Assembly (NCBI GenBank): GCA_023386265.1
Contig: JAEWKA010000004.1
Coordinates: 310,001-374,000, forward strand
Source: Bacillota bacterium
GTDB lineage: Bacteria; Bacillota; Clostridia; Oscillospirales; Oscillospiraceae
Direction: 5' to 3'
DNA length: 64,000 nucleotides
A program made the translations under genes and the position numbers. Numbering within the stretch: the stretch's first letter is position 1; every line of letters starts with the position of its first letter. The notes below the pieces were generated by a model. That model saw nothing but the letters and a program-made list of their open reading frames with translations, was not told the DNA's origin and did not search any database. Shown one piece after another: positions 1-8,581 of this stretch.

Positions 1-725
1 TCCCAGTTGTGCCATACGTTCTGCACATCTTCGTTGTCCTCGAACATTTCCAGCATCTTGCTCATGTTCTTGATATCGTCTTCCGAAACAAGCTTGATGT
101 AGTTTTGCGGAACCATTTCGACTTCCGCTGATAGGAATTTATAACCCTTCGCTTCGAGAGCTGCCGCAACTGGCTGGAAATCGTCCGGTGCGGTATAAAC
201 GACAAAGGTTTCGTCTTCGGTGACGCAGTCATCGGCTCCGGCGTCCAACGCCGCTTCCAAGACAGTGTCCTCATTAAGCTTCAAGTCCTCATTGTCGACT
301 ATTATAACGCCCTTTTTATCGAATGACCAGGATACACAGCCCGCCATTCCCATGTTCCCGCCGTATTTATCAAAATAGTGCCGCACTTCGGAGGCTGTGC
401 GGTTGCGGTTGTCTGTCATGGTTTCAACTATAACGGCGACTCCGCAGGGTCCGTAGCCTTCGTATACTATAGTTTCGTAGTTTGAAGAATCTCCCGCGCC
501 CAGACCTTTTTCTATGGCACGCTTGATGTTGTCGTTCGGCATGTTTGCAGCCTTTGCCTTCATGATAACTGCGGCAAGGCGCGAATTGTTCGTGGGGTCA
601 CCGCTTCCGCCCTCTTTGACGGCAACGATCATTTCTCTTGCGATTTTGGTAAATGCCTGAGCGCGCTTAGCGTCTGCCGCACCCTTTGTTTTCTGAATAT
701 TATGCCACTTGGAGTGACCTGACAT
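1..725 (-). CDS. yebC: YebC/PmpR family regulator (3' end cut by window)
   Basis: The N-terminus MSGHSKWHNIQ and the segments GDPTNNSRLA, NMPNDNIKRAI and YEGYGPCGVA are hallmarks of the YebC/PmpR family, cytosolic proteins of about 240-250 residues described as DNA-binding regulators and, in some species, as factors that relieve ribosome stalling. About 241 residues are visible; only the last few residues and the stop codon lie beyond base 1. The gene ends in QNVWHNW, as expected just before the family's C-terminus. It has its own candidate promoter upstream. The family call is secure; the regulatory or ribosomal role here is inferred. Confidence 0.95.
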   Translation of the reverse strand, partial: MSGHSKWHNIQKTKGAADAKRAQAFTKIAREMIVAVKEGGSGDPTNNSRLAAVIMKAKAANMPNDNIKRAIEKGLGAGDSSNYETIVYEGYGPCGVAVIVETMTDNRNRTASEVRHYFDKYGGNMGMAGCVSWSFDKKGVIIVDNEDLKLNEDTVLEAALDAGADDCVTEDETFVVYTAPDDFQPVAAALEAKGYKFLSAEVEMVPQNYIKLVSEDDIKNMSKMLEMFEDNEDVQNVWHNW

Positions 726-757
726 ATTAACAGCTCCTCTTGTCTTTAGCTTCCGCT

Positions 758-786
758 ATTTTACCATATAATGAGGGGCGGTGCAA
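758..786 (-). promoter_or_regulatory. Candidate promoter of yebC
   Basis: On the minus strand a weak -35 (TTGCAC, 781-786) is followed after 17 bases by a good -10 (TAAAAT, 758-763). It lies 33 bases upstream of the yebC start, in the gap between sipL and yebC. Read by eye only. Confidence 0.4.
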
Positions 787-815
787 GCATTTTTAAGGGA
801 GCTTAAGCTTAATTG

Positions 816-2339
816 TCACTTGGCTCTGGGTATAAGGAGCGGCCTGCATTTAGGCGAAAATTCGTTATTCATTTTGTTCGCTGATTCAATTATATCCATA
901 GTCGAACCGTATTTTTTAGCCAGCTTCCAAAGATCAGTCTCTCTTTCTGCGCAAAGCACTACGAGGGTCGGACGGTCTCCGTTTCTCATGGGGCAATCTT
1001 CACAAATTTCGAGACTGCAGACGGCACTGATTTCCGATGTCTCTTTTATGCAGTATGTAATCTCGACTCCTACGCTAATCTCCGCGTTCTGCGGCGATCC
1101 AATCATCATCGGCTTTTCGCAGCATACGGAAACGATACTAAGTCTCTGATTCCTCATGAGCTCGACCTGCTCCTCGTCATTCAGCTTCAGGTCGATCGCT
1201 TCCAGCTCTCCGCCCTCCGATTTACCGACTCCGCTGACACTCAAGGAAACTCTGATAGCGTTTCCTTCAATCTCGGTGCAAACTTCGGAAACATCAGCAT
1301 ACATGATTTCCGTCATCACGGTGCCCGGCTTCATTTTGCACCTTAAATTCATCATGAGCGGGCTCTGAGGCAGACATTTCATCAGTCTTATATCTTCGGT
1401 TTCCATATTAAGCTTGAAAGCATTGCTATAAGCGTCGGCAACGTAGACGGAAACCATGTTTTCCTTGCTGATCGCCTGTGCAACCATCTGCAGCGTAGCC
1501 TGACATACAAAGCCATTGTCCCTATTGGAAGCCATGGTGAATTCCGCATCCTTGAGCAGGATATTCACCGTGTTCATTATGTTGTCGCTGAATGTATCCA
1601 CTTCAATTATCTGCGAAAACTGCGTTGTAAACAGGTTGTCAAAAAGACTGCCGTCGGTTTCATTTAAAAACACCGCCATGGTCTTTGCCAATGCCTTAAT
1701 GATAATCTTATTCCCAACCGCCTTGACATCCTGAACACAAATTTCGGTTTCAGCGCTAAGCATTTTCGCGCTTTGCTCCTTGTCGGCGGGAAGCTTATGT
1801 TCATCGGTGACAACAAAGCTTTTCTCCCGCACTCCAACAACGAGGGTGTGTTCAACCTCTTTCTTCAAAACGTAAACAGGCTGTTTTTCGCCATCGGATA
1901 AGTTGTCCCAGATCACGAACTTATCAGGTGCATAGACGACGATATTAGCTGATACATCTGCCCTAAGCAAGAGCTTGCGCGGATTCAGCATTCTTGCATC
2001 TAAACAGCAAAGCTCCCACCTTGTAACAAGCTTTGAATTTTCGTCTGCTCCGGCTACCGGCACGGTCATTTCAAGGGGTATATTTGCCATAACGTACTGA
2101 ACTTTGCCGCTGTCCTCCGCCGCGTAGATAACAGATACTTCAATCGAGGCAAGGAGATGTATCTCATCGGTTTTGGTTTTTTGGGATGAAACAAGAAGCT
2201 GGCCGCGGACATCGAGTATCTTACCGATATCCGCGCTAACGTCGGGAACGACAAGCTCAAGAGTTTCCTCTTTCATAATCACATTGTCGTATATAGGTTT
2301 CAAGCAATCGCTTTCAACGCGATGAAGCGCGACGCGCAT
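816..2339 (-). CDS. sipL: SipL-like spore protein: SPOCS (DUF3794) domains plus C-terminal LysM
   Basis: A 507-residue protein made of repeated beta-rich segments typical of the SPOCS/DUF3794 domain (VVPDVSADIGKILDVRGQL, QIIEVDTFSDNIMNTVNILL, VTEIMYADVSEVCTEIEGN), ending in a LysM-like domain at about residues 456-507. This architecture matches clostridial SipL, which in C. difficile binds the coat basement protein SpoIVA. The start has a RBS (AAAGGA) eight bases upstream. It lies just downstream of a SpoVM-like micro-gene, which supports a role in coat assembly on the forespore surface. The family is clear; orthology to SipL rather than another DUF3794/LysM protein is inferred. Confidence 0.8.
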   Translation of the reverse strand: MRVALHRVESDCLKPIYDNVIMKEETLELVVPDVSADIGKILDVRGQLLVSSQKTKTDEIHLLASIEVSVIYAAEDSGKVQYVMANIPLEMTVPVAGADENSKLVTRWELCCLDARMLNPRKLLLRADVSANIVVYAPDKFVIWDNLSDGEKQPVYVLKKEVEHTLVVGVREKSFVVTDEHKLPADKEQSAKMLSAETEICVQDVKAVGNKIIIKALAKTMAVFLNETDGSLFDNLFTTQFSQIIEVDTFSDNIMNTVNILLKDAEFTMASNRDNGFVCQATLQMVAQAISKENMVSVYVADAYSNAFKLNMETEDIRLMKCLPQSPLMMNLRCKMKPGTVMTEIMYADVSEVCTEIEGNAIRVSLSVSGVGKSEGGELEAIDLKLNDEEQVELMRNQRLSIVSVCCEKPMMIGSPQNAEISVGVEITYCIKETSEISAVCSLEICEDCPMRNGDRPTLVVLCAERETDLWKLAKKYGSTMDIIESANKMNNEFSPKCRPLLIPRAK

Positions 2340-2416
2340 ATTATCAGTCCTTTCATTACTGTTTCAATTAACAGTATGAGCAGAGCGCGTAAAATATTCT
2401 TTATTATAGTCTTACT

Positions 2417-2482
2417 CTAACGAAAGAGCTTCCTTAGCATTACTCTTATGCACCTCGGCGGACAAAAAACCATTATTTTCAT
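2417..2482 (-). CDS. spoVM: SpoVM-like micro-protein, 21 aa
   Basis: A 66-base reading frame with a strong RBS (GGAGGG at 2488-2493, five bases before ATG). The peptide starts MKIMVFCPP and ends LRKLFR. It matches SpoVM (B. subtilis MKFYTIKLPKF...; typical clostridial form MKIVVVKSPK...) position by position without gaps: MK at 1-2, Pro at 9, a basic residue at 10, and an amphipathic Arg/Lys-rich helix after it. SpoVM recognises the convex forespore membrane and helps anchor SpoIVA. Location supports it: in B. subtilis spoVM lies downstream of prpC-prkC-rsgA, and here it lies between rsgA and sipL. It is about five residues shorter than the Bacillus protein at the C-terminus. Family recall is from memory. 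Confidence 0.7.
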   Translation of the reverse strand: MKIMVFCPPRCIRVMLRKLFR

Positions 2483-2509
2483 AAAGTCCCTCCATTCATG
2501 AATTTATCT

Positions 2510-2665
2510 TCACCATCTAATCACGCATAGACCTACATATATCAGGACTGCGCCCAGAACAAACCACCAGAACGACGGGGGAAGAATTAATGCAAGCAAT
2601 ACGAAAACTCCGAGCAGAGCGACCAAACAGCCGATCCTACACCGAGGCCTGCCGTTTTTTTTCAA
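2510..2665 (-). CDS. 51-aa membrane peptide, function unknown
   Basis: A frame beginning with TTG, preceded by a strong RBS (AAAGGAGGT at 2672-2680; AGGAGG core 6 bases from the start). The product has a basic N-terminus (KKNGRPRCR), then about 35 hydrophobic residues likely forming two membrane segments joined by LPPSFWWF, and ends VIRW. I do not recognise a named family. It lies between rsgA and the SpoVM-like gene, in the slot held by rpe-thiN in Bacillus, so a sporulation or envelope role is possible but not shown. RBS strength and clean codon structure make it a likely real gene. Confidence 0.6.
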   Translation of the reverse strand: MKKNGRPRCRIGCLVALLGVFVLLALILPPSFWWFVLGAVLIYVGLCVIRW

Positions 2666-2689
2666 GGTCTTACCTCCTTTCAGACATAA

Positions 2690-2738
2690 AATCCCCTTTG
2701 CATATTCTGTACCCGGTACATTATACGCAAAGGGGATT
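2690..2738 (-). terminator. Long hairpin after rsgA (terminator, possibly with internal promoter)
   Basis: A 12-bp perfect inverted repeat (AATCCCCTTTGC at 2690-2701 and its complement at 2727-2738) follows the rsgA stop by 16 bases. On the minus strand it ends in TTTTAT; on the plus strand it is followed by GTTTTTG. On the minus strand the upstream arm is followed directly by TATAAT, with TTCACA 18 bases before it, so it may also hold a promoter for the 51-aa gene and spoVM. Confidence 0.5.
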
Positions 2739-2754
2739 GTTTTTGTGAATCCGA

Positions 2755-3636
2755 TTATTTGATTTCCCAGTCCTTTATCTGTGAGGCAAGCTCATATAGC
2801 CTTGCATAACTCTCATGCCGGGAGGGGCTGACATTGCCTTTTTTGACAGCCTCAAGAATAGCGCAGCCCGGCTCTTTAATATGCACGCAGTCGTCAAAGC
2901 GGCATTTTCCAATGTAAGGAGCGAACTCTCGGAATGAATACTGGAGGTTTTCTTTTGGAATGCGCTCCATTTTTTCCATATCGAAGGAGCCAAACCCGGG
3001 TGTGTCGGCAATGTATGCTCCGTCCCCAAGCGAAAATATCTCAACATGGCGAGTGGTGTGTTTCCCGCGACCAAGCTTATCGCTTACTTCTCCGACCTTG
3101 ATATCAAGCTCCGGCGAAAGTGCGTTCAGAAGGCTCGATTTTCCGACGCCGGAATTCCCTGTAAACGCGCACAGTTTTCCATTGATTGCAGCTTTCAGTT
3201 CAGAGATGCCCTCGCCTGTTGTGGCACTCGTTCTAATGAGGGTGTAGCCGGTCGTCCTATAAATTTCAAAAAGCCGGTCACCAGAATCCATATCCGTTTT
3301 ATTAACACAGACGACCACTTCACAGCCTGCATTTTCCGCAAGAGCCGTTACTCTGTCGATTAAAAAGGGATCTGTTATTGGGTTCACCGCAGACGCAAGT
3401 ATTACCATACAGTCAATATTGGCTACTGCCGGACGGACAAAGCAGTTTTTTCGTTCATGGATTATGTCAACCGTGCCTTTGCCATTAGGGTCAAGCACAA
3501 TCTCTACCCTGTCACCCACCAGCGGAGAAACTCCGTCCAGCCTAAACCTTCCGCGCGCTCTGCATTCTATAACACCACAGTCGGTATTAACATAATAGAA
3601 GCCGCTTAGAGCTTTGACTATTGTACCAGTCGGCAT
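2755..3636 (-). CDS. rsgA: Ribosome small-subunit GTPase RsgA
   Basis: A 293-residue circularly permuted GTPase acting late in 30S maturation. An N-terminal OB-fold is followed by the G4 motif NKTD (112-115), then the P-loop GNSGVGKS (160-167), then G3 DTPG (211-214), the permuted order that defines the family. The C-terminal zinc site is visible as C245, C250, H252 and C258. The start codon overlaps the prkC stop by one base (TGATG), so the two are translationally coupled. The same prpC-prkC-rsgA order occurs in Bacillus. Confidence 0.97.
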   Translation of the reverse strand: MPTGTIVKALSGFYYVNTDCGVIECRARGRFRLDGVSPLVGDRVEIVLDPNGKGTVDIIHERKNCFVRPAVANIDCMVILASAVNPITDPFLIDRVTALAENAGCEVVVCVNKTDMDSGDRLFEIYRTTGYTLIRTSATTGEGISELKAAINGKLCAFTGNSGVGKSSLLNALSPELDIKVGEVSDKLGRGKHTTRHVEIFSLGDGAYIADTPGFGSFDMEKMERIPKENLQYSFREFAPYIGKCRFDDCVHIKEPGCAILEAVKKGNVSPSRHESYARLYELASQIKDWEIK

Positions 3637-5381
3637 CAGACACCTGTCTCCCCTGTAGAATCAACCGGAGTCTCAACTGGCGTCGATGGCTCTGGTGTAG
3701 GGGTTTCCTTCGGGCCTTTTGAGACTTTTAAGTATATCACGGTATGCTCTGCAACAGATTCACCGGAATCGATGCTCTGCCAGATAACCGTGCCCGCGGT
3801 GGAAGAATCTTCGACTTCGCTGATGCTTCCGACATCGAGATTAAGAGCGGTAAGCTTTGAGATTGCTGAGTCTTTTGTTTTGCCGATAACGCTTGGCATC
3901 GTGACCTGTTTGAGCTCAGGTCCGCCGCTCACCGATAGCGTAACGGTCGCTCCCTGGGCGACCTGTTCGTTTGCCGCTGGATTTGTAATGACTACATAGC
4001 CCTCTGTAATTGAATCGGAGGCAACCGTCGCGATTTCAACTACAAAGCCGAGCTGCTCTAACGAGAGCTTCGCTTCGCGGTATTCATGGTTTGTCATATC
4101 CGGCATTGAGGTCATTTTAATTCCCGTGCTAACTGTAAGTTCAATATCAACGCCGTCTTCATCGACAGCAATACTGCGTCCGGCCTCGGGATCCTGACTG
4201 ATGACCTCACCCTCGGGAGTACTCGGGTCGATTGCGTAAACTACATGGAAATTGAAGGTGTCTTTATATGCGTCGCTGTTAGTAACGGTCTCGCTGTCCT
4301 CGCCGACAAAGCTCGGGATTTCAATTCTCTCCGAATCGGTAAAAATATCTTCCAGCCAGAAGCTCCAAAGAAACGAGATTACAACAAGAAGAAATACAGC
4401 TATCAGAGCAAAGCCCGAAAAGGTGCTAACCGTCCTCGAACGGGCTTTTCTGTGCGCATAGCTTTCCTTGGAACGCAAGCGGCCTTTTTTATAACTTCCG
4501 TCGTCGTCATCCTCGGCGGCACCCGAATCAGTGCCAAGCAGAGCCTGATTCTTGCGGAATGCCTCAAGGTCGTTCAAAAGCCCTTCTGCTGACTGATAGC
4601 GTTCATCTATTTCCGCCGCCATTGCCTTTAGTGTGATGTCCTCTAGCTGGACAGGGATATCGGGATTTATATCTCCAGGAAGCGTCAACATCTGGCTTAA
4701 GTGCAAAATGGCGATAGCTTCAACAGTGTCTCCATCGTATGGAAGTCTGCCCGTGAGCATTTCGTACATCACAACACCCAGCGAAAATATGTCGGCGCGC
4801 GCGTCAACAGGGTCTCCGTGAACTTGTTCGGGGCTGATGTAATGGATAGAGCCCATGGTCTCAGGAATTTCGCAGTTACTCTCGTTTTGGAGATGAGCGA
4901 TACCGAAATCGGCAACTTTGATGTTACCGTCTTTAACCACCATGATGTTCTGGGGCTTTATATCGCGGTGGACAATACCCTTGCTGTGGGCGTGACTCAG
5001 CGCCCTCGCTATCTGCGTGGCGAAGTGGAGCGCCTCTTTCCAGCTGAGAGCGCCCTTTTTCTGCATGTACTGCTTAAGTGTTATTCCCTCCAGCAGCTCC
5101 ATAACAATATATTGGCAGTCGGAATCACGGCTGAAGTCGTAGACCGACACAATGTTCGGGTGTGAAAGCATGGCAACGGCTTGTGATTCCGCCCTGAAAT
5201 GCTCGCGGAACTCGATGTCGCAGGCAAATTCATCCTTGAGTACCTTGACGGCAACATAGCGGTTCAGTCTGTGGCAGAGGGCTTTGTAAACAACCGCCAT
5301 ACCGCCGGAACCGATCACTTCAAGGATTTCATATCTGTTGTCAAGTATCTGCCCCAGATACCTGTCCATACAATTTTCCAT
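3636..5381 (-). CDS. prkC: PASTA-domain Ser/Thr protein kinase PrkC
   Basis: A 581-residue membrane kinase. The cytoplasmic kinase domain (about 15-275) has the glycine loop GSGGMA (24-29), the invariant Lys46, HRDIKPQN (138-145) and DFG (158-160). An acidic/basic juxtamembrane linker precedes a single membrane segment at about 321-342. Three PASTA repeats (about 355-570) lie outside the cell and end in a Pro/Thr-rich tail. PrkC senses muropeptides and lipid II and controls wall growth, dormancy and spore revival in Firmicutes. The paired phosphatase prpC lies directly upstream. Confidence 0.96.
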   Translation of the reverse strand: MENCMDRYLGQILDNRYEILEVIGSGGMAVVYKALCHRLNRYVAVKVLKDEFACDIEFREHFRAESQAVAMLSHPNIVSVYDFSRDSDCQYIVMELLEGITLKQYMQKKGALSWKEALHFATQIARALSHAHSKGIVHRDIKPQNIMVVKDGNIKVADFGIAHLQNESNCEIPETMGSIHYISPEQVHGDPVDARADIFSLGVVMYEMLTGRLPYDGDTVEAIAILHLSQMLTLPGDINPDIPVQLEDITLKAMAAEIDERYQSAEGLLNDLEAFRKNQALLGTDSGAAEDDDDGSYKKGRLRSKESYAHRKARSRTVSTFSGFALIAVFLLVVISFLWSFWLEDIFTDSERIEIPSFVGEDSETVTNSDAYKDTFNFHVVYAIDPSTPEGEVISQDPEAGRSIAVDEDGVDIELTVSTGIKMTSMPDMTNHEYREAKLSLEQLGFVVEIATVASDSITEGYVVITNPAANEQVAQGATVTLSVSGGPELKQVTMPSVIGKTKDSAISKLTALNLDVGSISEVEDSSTAGTVIWQSIDSGESVAEHTVIYLKVSKGPKETPTPEPSTPVETPVDSTGETGV

Positions 5382-5409
5382 TGTTTATCCTCCAAAATTG
5401 AGGTTAAGA

Positions 5410-6144
5410 TTATTTACGAAGCAAACCGACTGTAACATTGTCGGGAGCACCCCTCGAAAGCGCCATGTCAAGGAGCTCTTTCCCTAAATCGGGAAGGTCC
5501 TTCTTGCTCTTTACGATCTCGAGTATCTCAGCGTCGCTGAGCGTATTGCTCAAACCGTCCGAGCAAAGCAGAAGCAGGTCATTTTTCTTAAATTCAGGTG
5601 CAAATGTATCACAAACAACAATCTTGTCAACGCCAAGCGCACGCGTAATTATGTTTTTTCTAGGATGGTTCCGCGCCTGTTCTCTTGTTATTGCGCCTTT
5701 TCCGACCATTTCCTCAACGAAAGAATGGTCGCGCGTAATCTGCGTAATGGCGCCATCTGAGATGAGGTAAGCGCGGCTGTCGCCTACGTTCACAATACAG
5801 CTTTCCTTGCCCTTGACGATTGCGGCAACAAGAGTCGTTCCCATTCCCTCGCAGGTCTTGTCGGTACTTGCGCGCTTAAATACCTGTTCGTTTGCTTCGG
5901 TCGCTGCAAGTCGAGCTGCCGCTGCAATGCTTTCTTTTCGTTTCTTGTCGGATAGATGTTCGGATATCTCTGTTGTAAAGGATGAGAGAGCAATCTCGCT
6001 TGCGATTTTTCCCGCTTTCGCGCCTCCCATGCCGTCGCAGAGCACGAGAACGGCAAAAGATGGCGTCGTATTCTGGAAGAATCTGACACAGTCCTGATTT
6101 TCGCTTCTCACCTTACCGACATCGGTTATGGTGTAGCCTTTCAT
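5410..6144 (-). CDS. prpC: PP2C-type protein phosphatase PrpC
   Basis: A 244-residue PPM/PP2C phosphatase that removes phosphate from PrkC and its targets. Metal-binding motifs are visible: RSENQDC near the N-terminus, LCDGMGG (about 36-42), VNVGDSRAYL and LCSDGLSN, plus the C-terminal GAPDNVTV. It lies 28 bases upstream of prkC on the same strand. Confidence 0.96.
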   Translation of the reverse strand: MKGYTITDVGKVRSENQDCVRFFQNTTPSFAVLVLCDGMGGAKAGKIASEIALSSFTTEISEHLSDKKRKESIAAAARLAATEANEQVFKRASTDKTCEGMGTTLVAAIVKGKESCIVNVGDSRAYLISDGAITQITRDHSFVEEMVGKGAITREQARNHPRKNIITRALGVDKIVVCDTFAPEFKKNDLLLLCSDGLSNTLSDAEILEIVKSKKDLPDLGKELLDMALSRGAPDNVTVGLLRK

Positions 6145-6199
6145 TTGTTCCTCCTATGCGCTGTGGACTATTTATATGTCCCTGCGCAAGTCAACGAGT

Positions 6200-7243
6200 T
6201 CATATCTTTGATGTGCCTTCTTTGGCTGCTTTTCTCCTGAGTTGCCCGCAGGAGGCGTCAACGTCGCCGCCGAGCTTTCTGCGAACTGTTGAATTGGCTC
6301 CGTTATCCTCAAGTATGCTAATAAATTTCTTCAGGTTTCCAGCACTTGAGGGTCTGAAAGCCCTCTCCTCAACGTGATTTAGCGGGATAAGGTTTATATG
6401 CGCCCCGCATTGTTTTGCAAGCCCCGCGAGCTTCTTAGCGTGCTCCGGCGTGTCGTTAACGCCGTCAATCATTGCATATTCGAACGATATTCTACGCCCT
6501 GTACGCTCGAAATAACGCTTGCACACGGAAATGAGCTCAGTGACTCCCCTGCCCTTGTTTGCCGGCATGAGCTTTGAACGCGTCTCGTCATCCGGTGCGT
6601 GGAGAGATATTGATAATGTTAATTGTAGATTAAGTTCCGCTAGTTTGTCAATCTTCTCTGTAAGACCGCAGGTCGAGAGCGAAATATGGCGCATCCCGAT
6701 GTTCATTCCGAGGGGGTGGTTGACGAGCTTCAGAAACTTTACGACATTATCATAATTATCCAACGGCTCGCCTATGCCCATCAGCACGATGTTCGAAATT
6801 TCCAGTCCCGAGTCTCTCTGGGAAAAGAGAACCTCATCGAGCATCTCCGAAGGCTCTAGGTCGCGTACAAGTCCGCCTATAGTAGAAGCGCAGAAGGCAC
6901 AGCCCTGACGGCAGCCCACTTGAGTTGAGATACATACTGTATTGCCGTGCTTATAGGTCATAACGACTGTCTCAACAGCATTCCCGTCCGCAAGTTCCCA
7001 AAGATATTTGATTGTTCCGTCAAGCTCCGATACCTGCTTTTTTATCGGCTGCGGACTTGTAATTAAAAACCGTTCATGAAGCGAGGCTCGGAGCTTTTTA
7101 GATAGGTCCGACATCTCCTCAAAAGAGCGCACGCCTCTGCTTAGCCATGTAAAAATCTGCTTTGCTCGAAATTTTGGCTCGCCCATTTCACTAAGCTCAG
7201 CTTCGATTTCTTCGGGAAGCAGGGATTTAATATCAGTTTTCAT
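6200..7243 (-). CDS. rlmN: Dual-specificity RNA methyltransferase RlmN
   Basis: A 347-residue radical-SAM enzyme that methylates C2 of A2503 in 23S rRNA and A37 in tRNA. The iron-sulfur cysteines form CRQGCAFC (C111, C115, C118). GIGEPLDNYDNV and the C-terminal DVDASCGQL (carrying a catalytic Cys) are typical. The start overlaps the rsmB stop by 11 bases. Confidence 0.97.
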   Translation of the reverse strand: MKTDIKSLLPEEIEAELSEMGEPKFRAKQIFTWLSRGVRSFEEMSDLSKKLRASLHERFLITSPQPIKKQVSELDGTIKYLWELADGNAVETVVMTYKHGNTVCISTQVGCRQGCAFCASTIGGLVRDLEPSEMLDEVLFSQRDSGLEISNIVLMGIGEPLDNYDNVVKFLKLVNHPLGMNIGMRHISLSTCGLTEKIDKLAELNLQLTLSISLHAPDDETRSKLMPANKGRGVTELISVCKRYFERTGRRISFEYAMIDGVNDTPEHAKKLAGLAKQCGAHINLIPLNHVEERAFRPSSAGNLKKFISILEDNGANSTVRRKLGGDVDASCGQLRRKAAKEGTSKI

Positions 7244-8567
7244 TATGTTTCCTCAGCTTACAGATGAAAAAACCGTCCGTATGATGTATATGCGGGTATA
7301 GGTTTAATCTTCCTCTTTCCGAATTGCCGATAGGCTCCGGCAGTGAAAAACCTTCTGCGGAAAACTCCTTGTGCTCTTTGAGGAAACGGTCGATAACTCC
7401 GGCGTTTTCCGCTTCGAGCACTGTGCAGGTCGAATAAAGCAGTGTGCCGCCCGGTTTAACACAGTTTGATAAGCCTTCCAGTATGGCAAGCTGCGTTTCC
7501 GGCAACTTTTCTATTTCTTTGAGATCCTTATATCGGATATCCGGTTTTTTTCTGATTACACCGAGCCCCGAGCACGGGACGTCCGCAATTACCAGGTCAA
7601 AGGCATTTCTGGTATTTTCGTCGGGCTTTGCAGCGTCCATTACGCCGGTCGTAATAATATCTATGTCGAGCCTTTCAGCGCCTTCTCTGACGCGTACGAG
7701 CTTGTTTTCATGTATATCGCAGGAAAGAATCTTCCCTGAGTTCTGCATCATCAATGCTGCTGCAAAGCTCTTTCCGCCCGGCGCACTGCAAGCGTCAAGA
7801 ACCATATCGCCCTTTTTTGCTCCTGATGCGAGCACGGCGAGGCGTGCGGCGGCATCCTGAACATAAAACAGACCGCTTTTGTATTCCTCAAGCGTTGTAA
7901 TATCGCCCGCGCCGGAAATTTCCAAACAGTCGGACAAAATCTCGTGCTGCTTTGTTTCGACGCCTTTGCTTTGAAGCGAAGCAAGGAGTTCCGTGGCAGT
8001 AGTTTTAAGTGTATTTACCTGAATCGTCAGCGGAGCGGCTTCATTGTTCGCCTTTAAGAGTCCTTCCGTAAAATCATTTCCGAACTCATCTGCAAGCCTT
8101 TTTACGAGCGGCGCGGGCGTTGAATATTTTATGGAGAAGAAAACGACAACATCTTTGTCCGGTATGCTGGGCAGCTTGTCCTTATTTTCTGCGATCCTGC
8201 GCAATACGGCATTAACAAGACCCGAAGCCCTTGCAAAACCGAGCTTTTTGCAAAGCTCCACACCTTCGCTGACCGCCGCATGTGAAGGTATTCTGTCCAA
8301 GAAAAGTATTTGATAGACGGAAATACGCAGTATATCGCGAACCTTAGGCTCGAGTTTCTGCGCTTTCGCAACGTATTTATCAATATAAAAGTCGCAGAGC
8401 AGCATATTTTGCAAAACTCCGTAGCACAGCCTTGTACACAGAGCGCTGTCCTTGGAGTCTAGTCCTGTCGTCTGAATAACGCTTCCAATTAGCGCGTCCG
8501 AAAATGCCTGATCTCTGCGGCAGCGCTCCAGAACGGTCAGTGCCGCTTCACGTGCCGATTTTGCCAT
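7233..8567 (-). CDS. rsmB: 16S rRNA m5C967 methyltransferase RsmB
   Basis: A 444-residue protein. An N-terminal NusB-like RNA-binding domain (about 1-140) precedes a Rossmann methyltransferase domain with the SAM loop DACSAPGGKS and the two catalytic cysteines in DVPCSGLG and YSTCTV. It makes 5-methylcytosine at position 967 of 16S rRNA. It lies 14 bases downstream of fmt, in the common fmt-rsmB order. Confidence 0.96.
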   Translation of the reverse strand: MAKSAREAALTVLERCRRDQAFSDALIGSVIQTTGLDSKDSALCTRLCYGVLQNMLLCDFYIDKYVAKAQKLEPKVRDILRISVYQILFLDRIPSHAAVSEGVELCKKLGFARASGLVNAVLRRIAENKDKLPSIPDKDVVVFFSIKYSTPAPLVKRLADEFGNDFTEGLLKANNEAAPLTIQVNTLKTTATELLASLQSKGVETKQHEILSDCLEISGAGDITTLEEYKSGLFYVQDAAARLAVLASGAKKGDMVLDACSAPGGKSFAAALMMQNSGKILSCDIHENKLVRVREGAERLDIDIITTGVMDAAKPDENTRNAFDLVIADVPCSGLGVIRKKPDIRYKDLKEIEKLPETQLAILEGLSNCVKPGGTLLYSTCTVLEAENAGVIDRFLKEHKEFSAEGFSLPEPIGNSERGRLNLYPHIHHTDGFFICKLRKHNEN

Positions 8568-8581
8568 TTTAATCTCCTTGC

